Origin: Rhodospirillaceae bacterium LM-1
Lineage (GTDB): Bacteria > Pseudomonadota > Alphaproteobacteria > Rhodospirillales > WMHbin7
NCBI GenBank assembly: GCA_902725215.1
Contig: CACUVI010000006.1
Location: 1 to 35,015 of the forward strand
DNA length: 35,015 nucleotides
Reading direction: 5' to 3'
In this document: positions 7,803 through 15,855 of the stretch, piece after piece
Layout of the letters: every line of letters begins with the position of its first letter
How positions within the stretch are numbered: the stretch's first letter is position 1
The notes under the pieces: generated by a model
The model's database searches: none
What the model was told of the DNA's origin: nothing
Seen by the model: the letters and a program-made list of their open reading frames with translations, nothing else
Translations under genes and position numbers: made by a program

Positions 7803-10694
7803 ATGCCCAAGAAGCCCATTGACGTCGAGGCGTTGAAGCACAAGGAAGCGAAGCGGCGCAATATTCCGACGGCGGAATTCCAGTCGGTGATGGCCGAGGA
7901 GGAAAAGTCGCCCATCCGTCTGGCTTATAAACGACGCAACCGCGATCTCGATCCGCAACTGGTGTGGCGCGGCAAAGATGAACAAGACTGGTCCGATCTG
8001 GTGGTGCAGGCCCCGCCTCTGTATATCCAGGAAAAGGTGCATCCCAAGGTTCTGATCGAGGATTTGAAGCGCGAAACAAAGGAACGCGCCAAAGAGAAAG
8101 TGGGCGCCACGGTCGATCTGTTTGCCGATTTCAACGGCTATCCGGATAAAGAGGCGGCGACCGAGTTCTATCAGCACGACATCAACTGGAACAATCGCAT
8201 GATCCTGGGCGACTCGCTCTCGGTCATGGCCAGCCTGGCCGAGCGTGAAGGCTTGCGTGGCCAGGTGCAATGCATCTATTTCGATCCGCCCTATGGCATT
8301 AAATTCAATTCCAATTTCCAGTGGTCGACCACCAGCCGCGACGTCAAGGACGGCAACAGAGAACATGTCACCCGCGAGCCCGAGCAGGTGCGCGCCTTTC
8401 GCGACACCTGGCGCGACGGCATCCACTCGTATCTCACCTATTTGCGCGACCGCCTGACCGTGGCGCGCGATCTGCTCTCGGACTCCGGCTCGATCTTCGT
8501 GCAGATCGGCGACGAGAATGTCCATCGCGTGCGGGCGCTGATGGATGAGGTGTTTGGGGAGGGTAATGCTGTCTCGATGATTTCTGTTGCAAAGACAATG
8601 GGTGCGACATCTAGATATTTGCCCAGCACTTCAGATTACATTCTTTGGTATTCGCGAAACAGCTCAAGCCTAAAATATAGATCACTCTTCCAACAAAAAA
8701 AGCTTGGTGAAGAGGGAACTGAAAAATATTCTCATAAAGAAGATGACGTTGGACGGCATCATCCTCTGTCCCTAGAAGAGCGTAAAGGTCTTATAAAATT
8801 AGATGGTGCAATGCGCCCCTTTCTATACGAGGACGCAACATCACAAACTGGTGGAGAAAGCACGCGATTTGAAGTTTCTTTGAAAGGACTTTCATTCAGG
8901 CCTTCAAAGAGCAGAGGATGGCGCACCAGTGAAAATGGTATTCTCAGACTTCGTAGAGCCGACAGACTTTTGGCTCACGAGAAGGTTTTGATGTTCAAGC
9001 GTTTTCTTGGAGACTTTTCCGCAAACCAACTCAATAACACCTGGTCAGACACATCATCTGGTTCAAGCACTGCTGACCCAAAAGTTTACGTTGTTCAAAC
9101 CCGAGCAAGTATTGTTGAACGCTGCATTCTGATGGCGACCGACCCTGGTGATCTGGTGCTTGATCCCACTTGCGGCTCGGGCACCACGGCCTATGTCGCC
9201 GAGCAATGGGGGCGGCGCTGGATCACCATCGACACCTCGCGGGTTTCACTGGCCTTGGCCCGTGCCCGCATCATGGGGGCGCGTTATCCCTTCTACCTTC
9301 TGGCCGATTCACCTGAGGGCCAGCGCAAGGAAGGTGACGTCACCCGCACGGTGCCCAAGGAAATGCCGACGCGCGGCGACATCCGCCAGGGCTTTGTGTA
9401 TGAGCGGGTACCCCACATCACCCTGAAATCCATCGCCAACAATGCCGAGATCGACGTCATCTGGGACAAGTGGCAGGACAAGCTGGAACCACTTCGCGCC
9501 GAATTGAACAAGGCGCTGGGGCGCACAGCACCTTCTTCATCCGTCATGGCCGGGCTTGACCCGGCCATCCACGTGGACCCCCGGGTCAAGCCCGGGGGTG
9601 ACGATAAAAAGCTGAAGGCCTGGCAGGAATGGGAAATCCCGCGCGAGGCTGAGAAGGCCTGGCCCGATGCCGCCAAGAAAGCCCATGCCGCTTGGTGGGA
9701 AGCCCGCATTGCAAGGCAGAAGGAAATTGACGCTTCGATCGCTGCCAAGGCCGAGTTCGAATATCTCTACGACAAGCCCTATCCCGACAACACCAAGGTG
9801 CGGGTGGCTGGCCCCTTCACGGTGGAAAGCTTATCTCCGCATCGCGTGCTGGCGACCGGCCAGGACGACGAACTGATCGACGAGCTTGAAGCAGAGGAAG
9901 GCAAGCGCAAGGCCCAGCGTGACGAGACCGACTTCGCCCAGATGATCCTGGAGAATCTAAAGGCCGCCGGGGTTCAGCAGGCGCACAAGCAAGATAAGAT
10001 CACCTTTACCTCGCTCACCGGCTGGCCGGGCGATTTCATCGGCGCCGAAGGTCGCTTTATGGAGGGCGATAAGGAAAAGCGAGCGGGCATTCTGATCGGG
10101 CCTGAGTTCGGCACCGTGTCGCGCCCCGATCTGGTGGCTGCGGCGCGTGAGGCTGGCGATGCCGGTTTCGATGTGCTGATCGCCTGCGCATTCAATTACG
10201 ACGCCCATTCGGCCGAGTTCGATAAGCTGGGCCGTATTCCGGTGTTGAAGGCCCGCATGAATCCCGACCTGCATATGGGGGGTGACTTGAAGACCACGGG
10301 GGCGGGCAATCTGTTCGTGGTGTTCGGCGAACCCGATATCGAGATCGTGAAACGCGATGACAAGCGGATTCAGGTGAAGATCAAGGGGGTGGATGTCTTC
10401 CATCCCTCGACCGGCGAGATTGAATCGGGCGGGCCCGACACCATCGCCGTCTGGTTTATCGACACCGACTATAACGAGGAAAGCTTCTTCGTCCGCCACG
10501 CCTATTTCCTGGGGGCCAACGATCCCTATAAGGCGTTGAAGACGACGCTGAAAGCCGAGATCGACGCCGAGGCCTGGGAAAGCCTGTACAGCGACACCTC
10601 GCGCCCCTTCGAGAAACCTTCGTCCGGGCGCATCGCCGTCAAGGTCATCAACCACCTCGGCGACGAGGTGATGAAAGTGTTCGGGGTGGGGTGA
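7803..10694 (+). CDS. Site-specific DNA methyltransferase, beta-type (Mod-like)
   Basis: The 963-residue protein carries the catalytic motif IV DPPY at residues 161-164 (IYFDPPYGIKF) before the AdoMet-binding motif DPTCGSGTT at 454-462, the order of beta-class amino-methyltransferases such as type III Mod. DPPY indicates N6-adenine or N4-cytosine methylation. The segment between them (about 257-443), where a target-recognition domain is expected, is clearly more AT-rich than the rest. Residues 580-601 are encoded by an inserted palindromic repeat read in frame. The C-terminal ~300 residues form a conserved-looking extension ending DEVMKVFGVG. The gene follows dinD by five bases, with GGAGG at 7786-7790. 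It should modify host sites and guide the Res protein. Confidence 0.9.
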   Translation: MPKKPIDVEALKHKEAKRRNIPTAEFQSVMAEEEKSPIRLAYKRRNRDLDPQLVWRGKDEQDWSDLVVQAPPLYIQEKVHPKVLIEDLKRETKERAKEKVGATVDLFADFNGYPDKEAATEFYQHDINWNNRMILGDSLSVMASLAEREGLRGQVQCIYFDPPYGIKFNSNFQWSTTSRDVKDGNREHVTREPEQVRAFRDTWRDGIHSYLTYLRDRLTVARDLLSDSGSIFVQIGDENVHRVRALMDEVFGEGNAVSMISVAKTMGATSRYLPSTSDYILWYSRNSSSLKYRSLFQQKKLGEEGTEKYSHKEDDVGRHHPLSLEERKGLIKLDGAMRPFLYEDATSQTGGESTRFEVSLKGLSFRPSKSRGWRTSENGILRLRRADRLLAHEKVLMFKRFLGDFSANQLNNTWSDTSSGSSTADPKVYVVQTRASIVERCILMATDPGDLVLDPTCGSGTTAYVAEQWGRRWITIDTSRVSLALARARIMGARYPFYLLADSPEGQRKEGDVTRTVPKEMPTRGDIRQGFVYERVPHITLKSIANNAEIDVIWDKWQDKLEPLRAELNKALGRTAPSSSVMAGLDPAIHVDPRVKPGGDDKKLKAWQEWEIPREAEKAWPDAAKKAHAAWWEARIARQKEIDASIAAKAEFEYLYDKPYPDNTKVRVAGPFTVESLSPHRVLATGQDDELIDELEAEEGKRKAQRDETDFAQMILENLKAAGVQQAHKQDKITFTSLTGWPGDFIGAEGRFMEGDKEKRAGILIGPEFGTVSRPDLVAAAREAGDAGFDVLIACAFNYDAHSAEFDKLGRIPVLKARMNPDLHMGGDLKTTGAGNLFVVFGEPDIEIVKRDDKRIQVKIKGVDVFHPSTGEIESGGPDTIAVWFIDTDYNEESFFVRHAYFLGANDPYKALKTTLKAEIDAEAWESLYSDTSRPFEKPSSGRIAVKVINHLGDEVMKVFGVG
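9542..9603. repeat. Alphaproteobacterial-type palindromic repeat inserted in frame in mod
   Basis: A 62-bp element begins with CGTCA and ends with the inverted TGACG. Inside, CCGGGCTTGACCCGG at 9550-9564 is the exact reverse complement of CCGGGTCAAGCCCGG at 9581-9595, and each arm can also fold on itself. The sequence matches the dispersed intergenic palindrome I know from many alphaproteobacterial genomes, whose translation typically reads AGLDPAIH...RVKPG. Here it lies in the mod frame, reads MAGLDPAIHVDPRVKPGGDD and introduces no stop or frameshift. Confidence 0.85.
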
Positions 10695-11536
10695 GGATGT
10701 TTGATCTTTATCCTGACATCACAAAAGAGCGCGTTGAAAAGCTGCATGCGCTAACGCCCAAGCGCATTTCATTTGCCTATGCGAACAAGGAGCAGCCGAG
10801 AAGATCTAGCTCCCCGTATATTGGTATCTTTACCGTTTCATTCGTTGAAACCATAGGGCTGCTTTTTAATGCAGAGACAGGTCTTGATCTCTACTACAGT
10901 CCGAAAAATTCGAAATTCATTCACTCATTTAAATCCGAAAACGATTTTTTGTTAGTTTCTGATTGGGTCCGTCGCCAAGGCACCCGCCATTTTCTGCGCG
11001 ATTGCCTGGAACTGTCCGTCGCCCTCGATCAGAATTTGACCGACAATCAGAATTCGACCCATACCCAGTTGGGTAAATGGGAATCGATGGCAAAAGGACA
11101 GTTCAGTCAAGAAGCGATTGCAGGACTGGTAGGCTGTTATGTTTCTACCATCCGTGAGCTGCCATTCTATCGAGATACGCGCTACATCGCCGCTGTGCCC
11201 CCGCGCCCTGGAAAGCTCTATGATCTCCCGTCAACCTTGGCGGCAAAGATTGCAGAAGCTCTTGGCATCGAGAATTTGACAACCAGGTTTTCCTATGCAG
11301 GCCAGAAAGGGGCGATAAAGACCCTTAGCATTAATGACAAATGGGCAGCCTGGGAGCAGGCCGGGCTTTCTTTTTCGCCCGCTCTTGAGAACCGCCCTTC
11401 AATTATCCTGATCGACGACAAATATCAGTCGGGTATAACCCTGCAATTCGTGGCCTCGAAGCTACGAGCCGCCGGGGCGGGAGATATCTACGGCCTCTGC
11501 GCTGTCAAAACGCTTCGGGATGACGATAACCAATAG
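10691..11536 (+). CDS. Phosphoribosyltransferase-fold protein of unknown role
   Basis: The 281-residue product has a type I phosphoribosyltransferase core near the C-terminus: the PRPP-loop-like IILIDDKYQSGITL followed by VASKLRAAGAGDIYGLCAVKTLRD. Upstream there is a RYIAAVPPRPG strand-loop as in ComF/PRTase proteins. The N-terminal ~140 residues match nothing I know. The GTG at 10691 overlaps the mod stop (GTGA); an ATG at 10697 is an equally possible start. The first ~300 bases are AT-rich. The next gene encodes a DprA-like protein, and this pairing suggests a joint nucleotide- or DNA-linked function. Whether it transfers or removes a phosphoribosyl group, or only senses nucleotides, cannot be read from the sequence. 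Confidence 0.7.
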   Translation: MRMFDLYPDITKERVEKLHALTPKRISFAYANKEQPRRSSSPYIGIFTVSFVETIGLLFNAETGLDLYYSPKNSKFIHSFKSENDFLLVSDWVRRQGTRHFLRDCLELSVALDQNLTDNQNSTHTQLGKWESMAKGQFSQEAIAGLVGCYVSTIRELPFYRDTRYIAAVPPRPGKLYDLPSTLAAKIAEALGIENLTTRFSYAGQKGAIKTLSINDKWAAWEQAGLSFSPALENRPSIILIDDKYQSGITLQFVASKLRAAGAGDIYGLCAVKTLRDDDNQ

Positions 11537-11594
11537 GCGTGTTTTTGTGTTAGAATTCTGGACTTGCAGTCCTTTGAGCGTGGCAAAAGGCTAG

Positions 11595-12332
11595 ATGATG
11601 GATAAGCCTGCCGTTTTCGAGTTATCCCCAGGATTGGCCCGGTATCCCGAGTCGGTGCTGGCGATGCTTGGCCGCAAGGCGCCCCTGCTTTACGCCCAGG
11701 GGAATCTGGATCTGCTGGCTTCTCAAGGGATTGGCTTTTGCGGTTCGCGCCATGCCAGCGCGAAAGGGCTTGAAACCGCTGCCGATTGTGCCGAGCAAGC
11801 GGCCAAGGATGGCTATGTCGTGATCTCGGGGAACGCGGCAGGGATCGACTTTACGGCCCATTATTCAGCCCTGAAGGCCGGAGGCACGACCATTTTGGTG
11901 CTGCCGGAAGGAATCGATCATTTCCGCATTAAGAAAGATCTGCAATCAGTCTGGGATTGGAAACGGACGCTGGTTGTCAGCCAGTTCGAACCGGCTGCCG
12001 TCTGGAAAAGCTATCGCGCCATGGAGCGCAACGACATGATTATCGCCTTAAGCCGGGCGATGATCGTCATCGAGGCGGGTGCAACGGGTGGAACGCTTCA
12101 TGCCGGCATGCGAACGCTGGCGGTTGGCAAACCGTTGTTCGTTGCCGAATACCAGAACATAGAAGAAATCGCCCCCGGCAACAAAATGTTGCTGGAGAAG
12201 GGAGGCCTTCGCCTGGCTCGAAGCCGTACAACGGGGCGGGCCTATATGGAACGCGTTCGCAATGCCGCCGAGCATGTCCCCGTAGCGCACCCGCCGTTGA
12301 AGCGGGCCGTTGGCCAAGCATCGCTATTCTAG
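11595..12332 (+). CDS. DprA/Smf-like Rossmann-fold protein
   Basis: The 245-residue protein is a short, standalone DprA/Smf domain. Diagnostic stretches are IGFCGSRHAS (nucleotide/ssDNA-binding loop), VVISGNAAGIDFTAHYSALKAGG, and AMERNDMIIALSRAMIVIEAG followed by ATGGTLHAGMRTLAVGKPLF. It lacks the N-terminal SAM-like and C-terminal winged-helix domains of true DprA, so a role in loading RecA during transformation is not assured. Two adjacent ATGs at 11595 and 11598 follow AAAGG at 11585-11589; either could be used. The 58-base gap from the phosphoribosyltransferase-like gene contains a small GGACT/AGTCC hairpin (11560-11572), so an internal promoter or attenuator is possible. Related LOG/DprA folds bind nucleotides, which fits the PRTase neighbour. 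Confidence 0.8.
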   Translation: MMDKPAVFELSPGLARYPESVLAMLGRKAPLLYAQGNLDLLASQGIGFCGSRHASAKGLETAADCAEQAAKDGYVVISGNAAGIDFTAHYSALKAGGTTILVLPEGIDHFRIKKDLQSVWDWKRTLVVSQFEPAAVWKSYRAMERNDMIIALSRAMIVIEAGATGGTLHAGMRTLAVGKPLFVAEYQNIEEIAPGNKMLLEKGGLRLARSRTTGRAYMERVRNAAEHVPVAHPPLKRAVGQASLF

Positions 12333-12336
12333 CGCC

Positions 12337-13407
12337 ATGAGGAAGAAAACCGAGTGGGATATTCAGCAAGCTGACTGTGCCTCTTCGCTTCCAGACATTA
12401 CGCCCCCTCTGCCTTGCAATAAGTGCGGACATCCAACGGCGCACCGCGTGTTGGCCAGCCATACAGACGAAACAGATTCTTGGGACGGCGACCGGCTGAC
12501 TGGATCGACAGCCACCTCGTGGACCATTTCGCGCTGCGAGACATGTGGCGAGATCGCCTATCTGACACGGCATAACAACGGCATAGATGAAAGCCTTGTC
12601 GCCTGTCCGTTGGAATATTGGGAGGGGCACAAGGCCGCTTGGAATTGGACGGTTTGCGCTGAAGATGGACCCTACAAGACGGGGCCGAACGAACCACATC
12701 CCATCTGGCGCTTGATGGCTTGGAACATCCGCCACGGAGGCGGCAAGCGCGCCACGGACATTCTTGCCCGCATTGCCCGCCATCGGGCGGATATCGTGGT
12801 GCTGTCGGAATTCAGAAACGACAGAACTGGCATAGTGCTGAACATCAAGCTTCAGGAAATGGGATTTCTGTACACCCATACGCTTGAAGCGCCTGAGAAG
12901 GCCAACAGTGTCCTGATCGCTTCACGAGACCATGTTGAACTGGCAAGGCCCTTAAATCCCGGCCTGGAAAAGCCGCATATGCTGCTTGACGCCGAGGTGT
13001 TGGGAATTTCCCTGGTTGGCGTCTATATGCCGAACAACAATGCCAAGACTCCCTATTGGGAGGCGGTGGTGGGTGCCGCAAAAGATCGTGCGGATAAGCC
13101 ATGCATGTTTGTCGGCGATTTCAATACCGGCAAGCATTATATCGACGAGCCTAGCGCAACGCTGGTTTCCGCACCCTTCATGGACCGTATGGAAGCAGTT
13201 GGCTTTGCCGATCTGTGGCGTGGACGCAACCCTGATGGCAAGGAGTTTACTTGGATTAGCAACGCCGGGAATGGGTTTCGCCTTGACCATGCTTTCGCCT
13301 CGCCATCTCTGGCTGAGCGCGTCGTCGATGTCTTTTACTCGCATGCTGAACGGTTGGACGGAATCTCGGACCATTCCGCCCTTATCGTCGATATCAGGAA
13401 GTGGTGA
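12337..13407 (+). CDS. Zinc-ribbon endonuclease/exonuclease/phosphatase (EEP) family protein
   Basis: The product is 356 residues from the ATG at 12337, four bases after the dprA-like stop. The N-terminal ~110 residues contain two CxxC knuckles (CNKCGHP and CETCGE), a likely zinc ribbon. The EEP domain follows with its conserved residues in order: Asn in MAWNIRHGGG, Glu in VVLSEFRND, Asp and Asn in VGDFNTGKHY, Asp in FRLDHAFASP, and the terminal SDHSALIVD. These form the metal-dependent phosphodiesterase centre of exonuclease III/DNase I-like enzymes. A nucleic-acid substrate is likely in this context, though the fold also includes phosphatases. The helicase gene begins five bases after its stop. 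Confidence 0.82.
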   Translation: MRKKTEWDIQQADCASSLPDITPPLPCNKCGHPTAHRVLASHTDETDSWDGDRLTGSTATSWTISRCETCGEIAYLTRHNNGIDESLVACPLEYWEGHKAAWNWTVCAEDGPYKTGPNEPHPIWRLMAWNIRHGGGKRATDILARIARHRADIVVLSEFRNDRTGIVLNIKLQEMGFLYTHTLEAPEKANSVLIASRDHVELARPLNPGLEKPHMLLDAEVLGISLVGVYMPNNNAKTPYWEAVVGAAKDRADKPCMFVGDFNTGKHYIDEPSATLVSAPFMDRMEAVGFADLWRGRNPDGKEFTWISNAGNGFRLDHAFASPSLAERVVDVFYSHAERLDGISDHSALIVDIRKW

Positions 13408-13411
13408 GACC

Positions 13412-15502
13412 ATGCATTACCTGATCGCCGACAGCTTTACCGCAAGCCTGATCCGTCTGACGGCGGTTGAGCAGAAGGCGGTCAAGACATCGGCCTTCGA
13501 TTTGCAGATTGATCCCTCGTCGCCGGGCCTTAGCTTTCATCGCATCGAGAAATCCAAGGACGCCCATTTCTGGTCAGTGCGGGTGAATGCCGACATTCGG
13601 CTGATCGTCCACAAAACCGATGCCAGCCTGTTGCTGTGCTATGTGGCGCATCATGACGACGCCTATGACTGGGCCGAGCGGCGCAAGATCGAACGCCACC
13701 CCACCACCGGGGCCGCCCAGTTGGTTGAGATCAGGGAACGGGTAGAGGAGTTCACGGTCTACCAGCCTGCGCCAGTAGCCCAGGCCGCCGATGTGCCGCA
13801 GGAACGCTTTCAGCCGCCCCTATTCCTTACCTTGTCCGAGGATGAACTGTTAAGCGTTGGCGTACCTCCGGAATGGATCAAGGATGTCCGCAACACCACC
13901 GAGAACAATTTCTTCGATTTGGCTGACCATCTGCCAGCCGAGGCGTCAGAGGCTCTGCTCGACTATGCCGCCAATGGCGTCTTGCGTTTGCCTTCGGCCA
14001 TTGCTGACGATTCCGATCCATTCGCTCATCCCGACGCACTGCGCCGGTTCCGGTTGCTTGAGAATATCGAGGAATTGGAGCGCGCCTTCGACTATCCCTG
14101 GGACAAGTGGACGATCTTCCTCCACCCCGCCCAGAAGCAAGTGGTCGAAAAGCGATATGGAGGACCGGCTCGCATCTCGGGTTCGGCGGGCACCGGCAAG
14201 ACGATCGTGGCCTTACATCGCGCCGTCCATCTGGCGCGTAAGCATCCTGGGACCAAGGTTCTTCTGACAACCTTCTCGGAATCTCTGGCCAGAAACCTTG
14301 ATGTCAAGATTGGCCGCCTTGCCGGGAACGAGCCAGAGGTTCTTGGCAGCATCACAGTTCGTTCCATTAGGGCGATTGGCCGGGAGCTGTATGAAAGCGC
14401 CTTTGGCAGTGCGAATTTTGCCGAAACAGAGAAAATCTCTGTGTTGCTGGAGGGGATCGGCAAGGCTCTTGATCTCGATTATTCGCGCAAGTTCATGCTG
14501 TCGGAATGGTCGGATGTGGTCGATGCCTGGGGAATTGACTGTTGGGAGGATTACCGAGACGTGGCCCGCCTGGGCCGTAAGACCCGGCTTGGCCCCAAGC
14601 AAAGGGAAGGCTTATGGGCAATGTTTTCCCAGCTTCGTTCCCAATTGGCAGCGTCAGGGCTAACGACCTGGCCGGGCCTGTTCGCCAGACTGTCAGCGCA
14701 TTTCAAGGAGGCGTCTCCGTTTGATTATGTGGTGGTCGACGAGGCGCAGGATGTCGGGGTTGCCGAATTGCGATTTTTGTCGGTAATGGGCGGTAAGAAT
14801 CCGGAAGGGCTATTTTTTGCGGGCGATCTGGGACAGCGAATTTTCCAGCAGCCATTTTCTTGGCGGTCGCTGGGGGTCGATATTCGTGGCCGCTCGCAGA
14901 GTTTGAAAATCAATTACCGGACGTCGCATCAAATTCGCAGCCAAGCGGACCGGCTGTTGCCAAGCCAAATTTCCGATGTCGATGGAAATAGCGAAAATCG
15001 TAAGGGGACGATTTCCTTGTTCGACGGCCCGACCCCGAAGATTGAATTTTTCAACGACGCCAATGCCGAGGCAGATGGCGTAGCCGCCTGGATCATGGAT
15101 TTAGTTGAGGATGGGGTTGCTCCTGAGGAAATCGGAATTTTCGTTCGGTCTGAAAATCAGCTCGACCGGGCAAAGATGGTGGCGGAAATTTGCGGTCTGC
15201 CCGCAGATCATCTTTCAGATAGCACCCCGCGGGATACGTCGGGCATTTCCATCGGCACCATGCACGACGCAAAGGGTCTGGAATTTCGCGCCGTTGCAGT
15301 CATGGCCTGCGACGACGAAATTATCCCGCTGAATGAACGCGTGGAAAATGTCGCGGACGAATCCGATCTGGAAGAAGTTTATGCTTCCGAGCGACATTTG
15401 CTTTATGTCGCCTGCACGCGTGCGAGGGATTTTCTGATGGTCTCGGGTGTCGAGCCGGTATCGGAGTTTTTGGGGGATATGACAGGGCATGAAACTCGAT
15501 AA
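13412..15502 (+). CDS. UvrD/Rep-like helicase with N-terminal RelE/ParE-like domain
   Basis: The 696-residue protein starts with a RelE/ParE-toxin-like module of about 95 residues (LIADSFTASLIRLTAVEQK, then FWSVRVNADIRLIVHKTD and LLCYVAHHDDAYDWAERRK). A linker leads to an SF1 helicase core: Walker A SGSAGTGKT with Lys263, motif II VVVDEAQD with Asp443-Glu444, GDLGQRIFQQPFSW, LKINYRTSHQIR, and the C-terminal TMHDAKGLEFRAVAVM and LYVACTRARD. It should be a 3'-5' DNA translocase/helicase. The toxin-like domain is a recurring fusion in this helicase group; whether it still acts on ribosomes or DNA is unknown. The start at 13412 is five bases after the EEP stop, although the frame is open far upstream. 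It is the last gene of the defence run. Confidence 0.88.
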   Translation: MHYLIADSFTASLIRLTAVEQKAVKTSAFDLQIDPSSPGLSFHRIEKSKDAHFWSVRVNADIRLIVHKTDASLLLCYVAHHDDAYDWAERRKIERHPTTGAAQLVEIRERVEEFTVYQPAPVAQAADVPQERFQPPLFLTLSEDELLSVGVPPEWIKDVRNTTENNFFDLADHLPAEASEALLDYAANGVLRLPSAIADDSDPFAHPDALRRFRLLENIEELERAFDYPWDKWTIFLHPAQKQVVEKRYGGPARISGSAGTGKTIVALHRAVHLARKHPGTKVLLTTFSESLARNLDVKIGRLAGNEPEVLGSITVRSIRAIGRELYESAFGSANFAETEKISVLLEGIGKALDLDYSRKFMLSEWSDVVDAWGIDCWEDYRDVARLGRKTRLGPKQREGLWAMFSQLRSQLAASGLTTWPGLFARLSAHFKEASPFDYVVVDEAQDVGVAELRFLSVMGGKNPEGLFFAGDLGQRIFQQPFSWRSLGVDIRGRSQSLKINYRTSHQIRSQADRLLPSQISDVDGNSENRKGTISLFDGPTPKIEFFNDANAEADGVAAWIMDLVEDGVAPEEIGIFVRSENQLDRAKMVAEICGLPADHLSDSTPRDTSGISIGTMHDAKGLEFRAVAVMACDDEIIPLNERVENVADESDLEEVYASERHLLYVACTRARDFLMVSGVEPVSEFLGDMTGHETR

Positions 15503-15534
15503 TACCACTCGAATTAAACCCGATTATCTGACCC

Positions 15535-15554
15535 GTCGGCATTATCCGACTTTT
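15535..15554 (+). terminator. Possible weak intrinsic terminator after the helicase gene
   Basis: GTCGG (15535-15539) and CCGAC (15546-15550) form a five-pair stem with a six-base loop, followed by TTTT. The position, 33 bases past the end of the defence gene run, fits a transcription terminator, but the stem and T-tract are short. Confidence 0.35.
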
Positions 15555-15616
15555 CAAATTCAGGCCCCTGCCAGGGCCATTTAGTCGATGGAATTTGGAA
15601 TTGATCTTCGATGGCG

Positions 15617-15781
15617 GCACCGCCTTTTGGCGGTGCAGATGCAGGTCTGACCGAGCCGATTCCTTATAAAAAGGATGTTGGTGGTTAGGGACGTTAGGCA
15701 GGAGAATACCACGGACAGGCCGACGGCCTGTCCCGTCGATGTTAGAACTGCAATCAAAGTGGGATGCACCATCCCACTTTG
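15617..15781. repeat. Cluster of four short perfect inverted repeats
   Basis: Four hairpins lie in about 165 bp: GCACCGCC/GGCGGTGC with a TTTT loop (15617-15636); TCCTT/AAGGA (15661-15675); GGACAGGCC/GGCCTGTCC with a GAC loop (15713-15733); and CAAAGTGGGATG/CATCCCACTTTG with a three-base loop (15755-15781). The last has a 12-pair perfect stem, flanked by GCAAT and ATTGC. None is followed by a T-run. A structured RNA or a decayed mobile-element end is possible. Confidence 0.6.
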
Positions 15782-15855
15782 AGGTATTGCGCGTCATTGA
15801 TTTTAGACCTTGGTGGCGCGCAATTGCTTCTTGCCCATATCCCCCTTCCCAACCA

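Noticed and set aside
9542-9603. Transcription terminator or frameshift site inside mod
   Set aside because: The hairpin is strong, but no T-run follows and the frame continues with clear protein sequence on both sides.
9957-10655. Open frame of 232 codons on the - strand
   Set aside because: It is antisense to the conserved C-terminal part of the methyltransferase, with no domain and no ribosome-binding site.
12067-12879. Open frame of 270 codons on the - strand
   Set aside because: It spans two real + strand genes (DprA-like and EEP) antisense and has no recognisable domain.
13412-13700. Standalone RelE/ParE toxin gene
   Set aside because: The frame runs without interruption into the helicase core and no antitoxin gene lies next to it.
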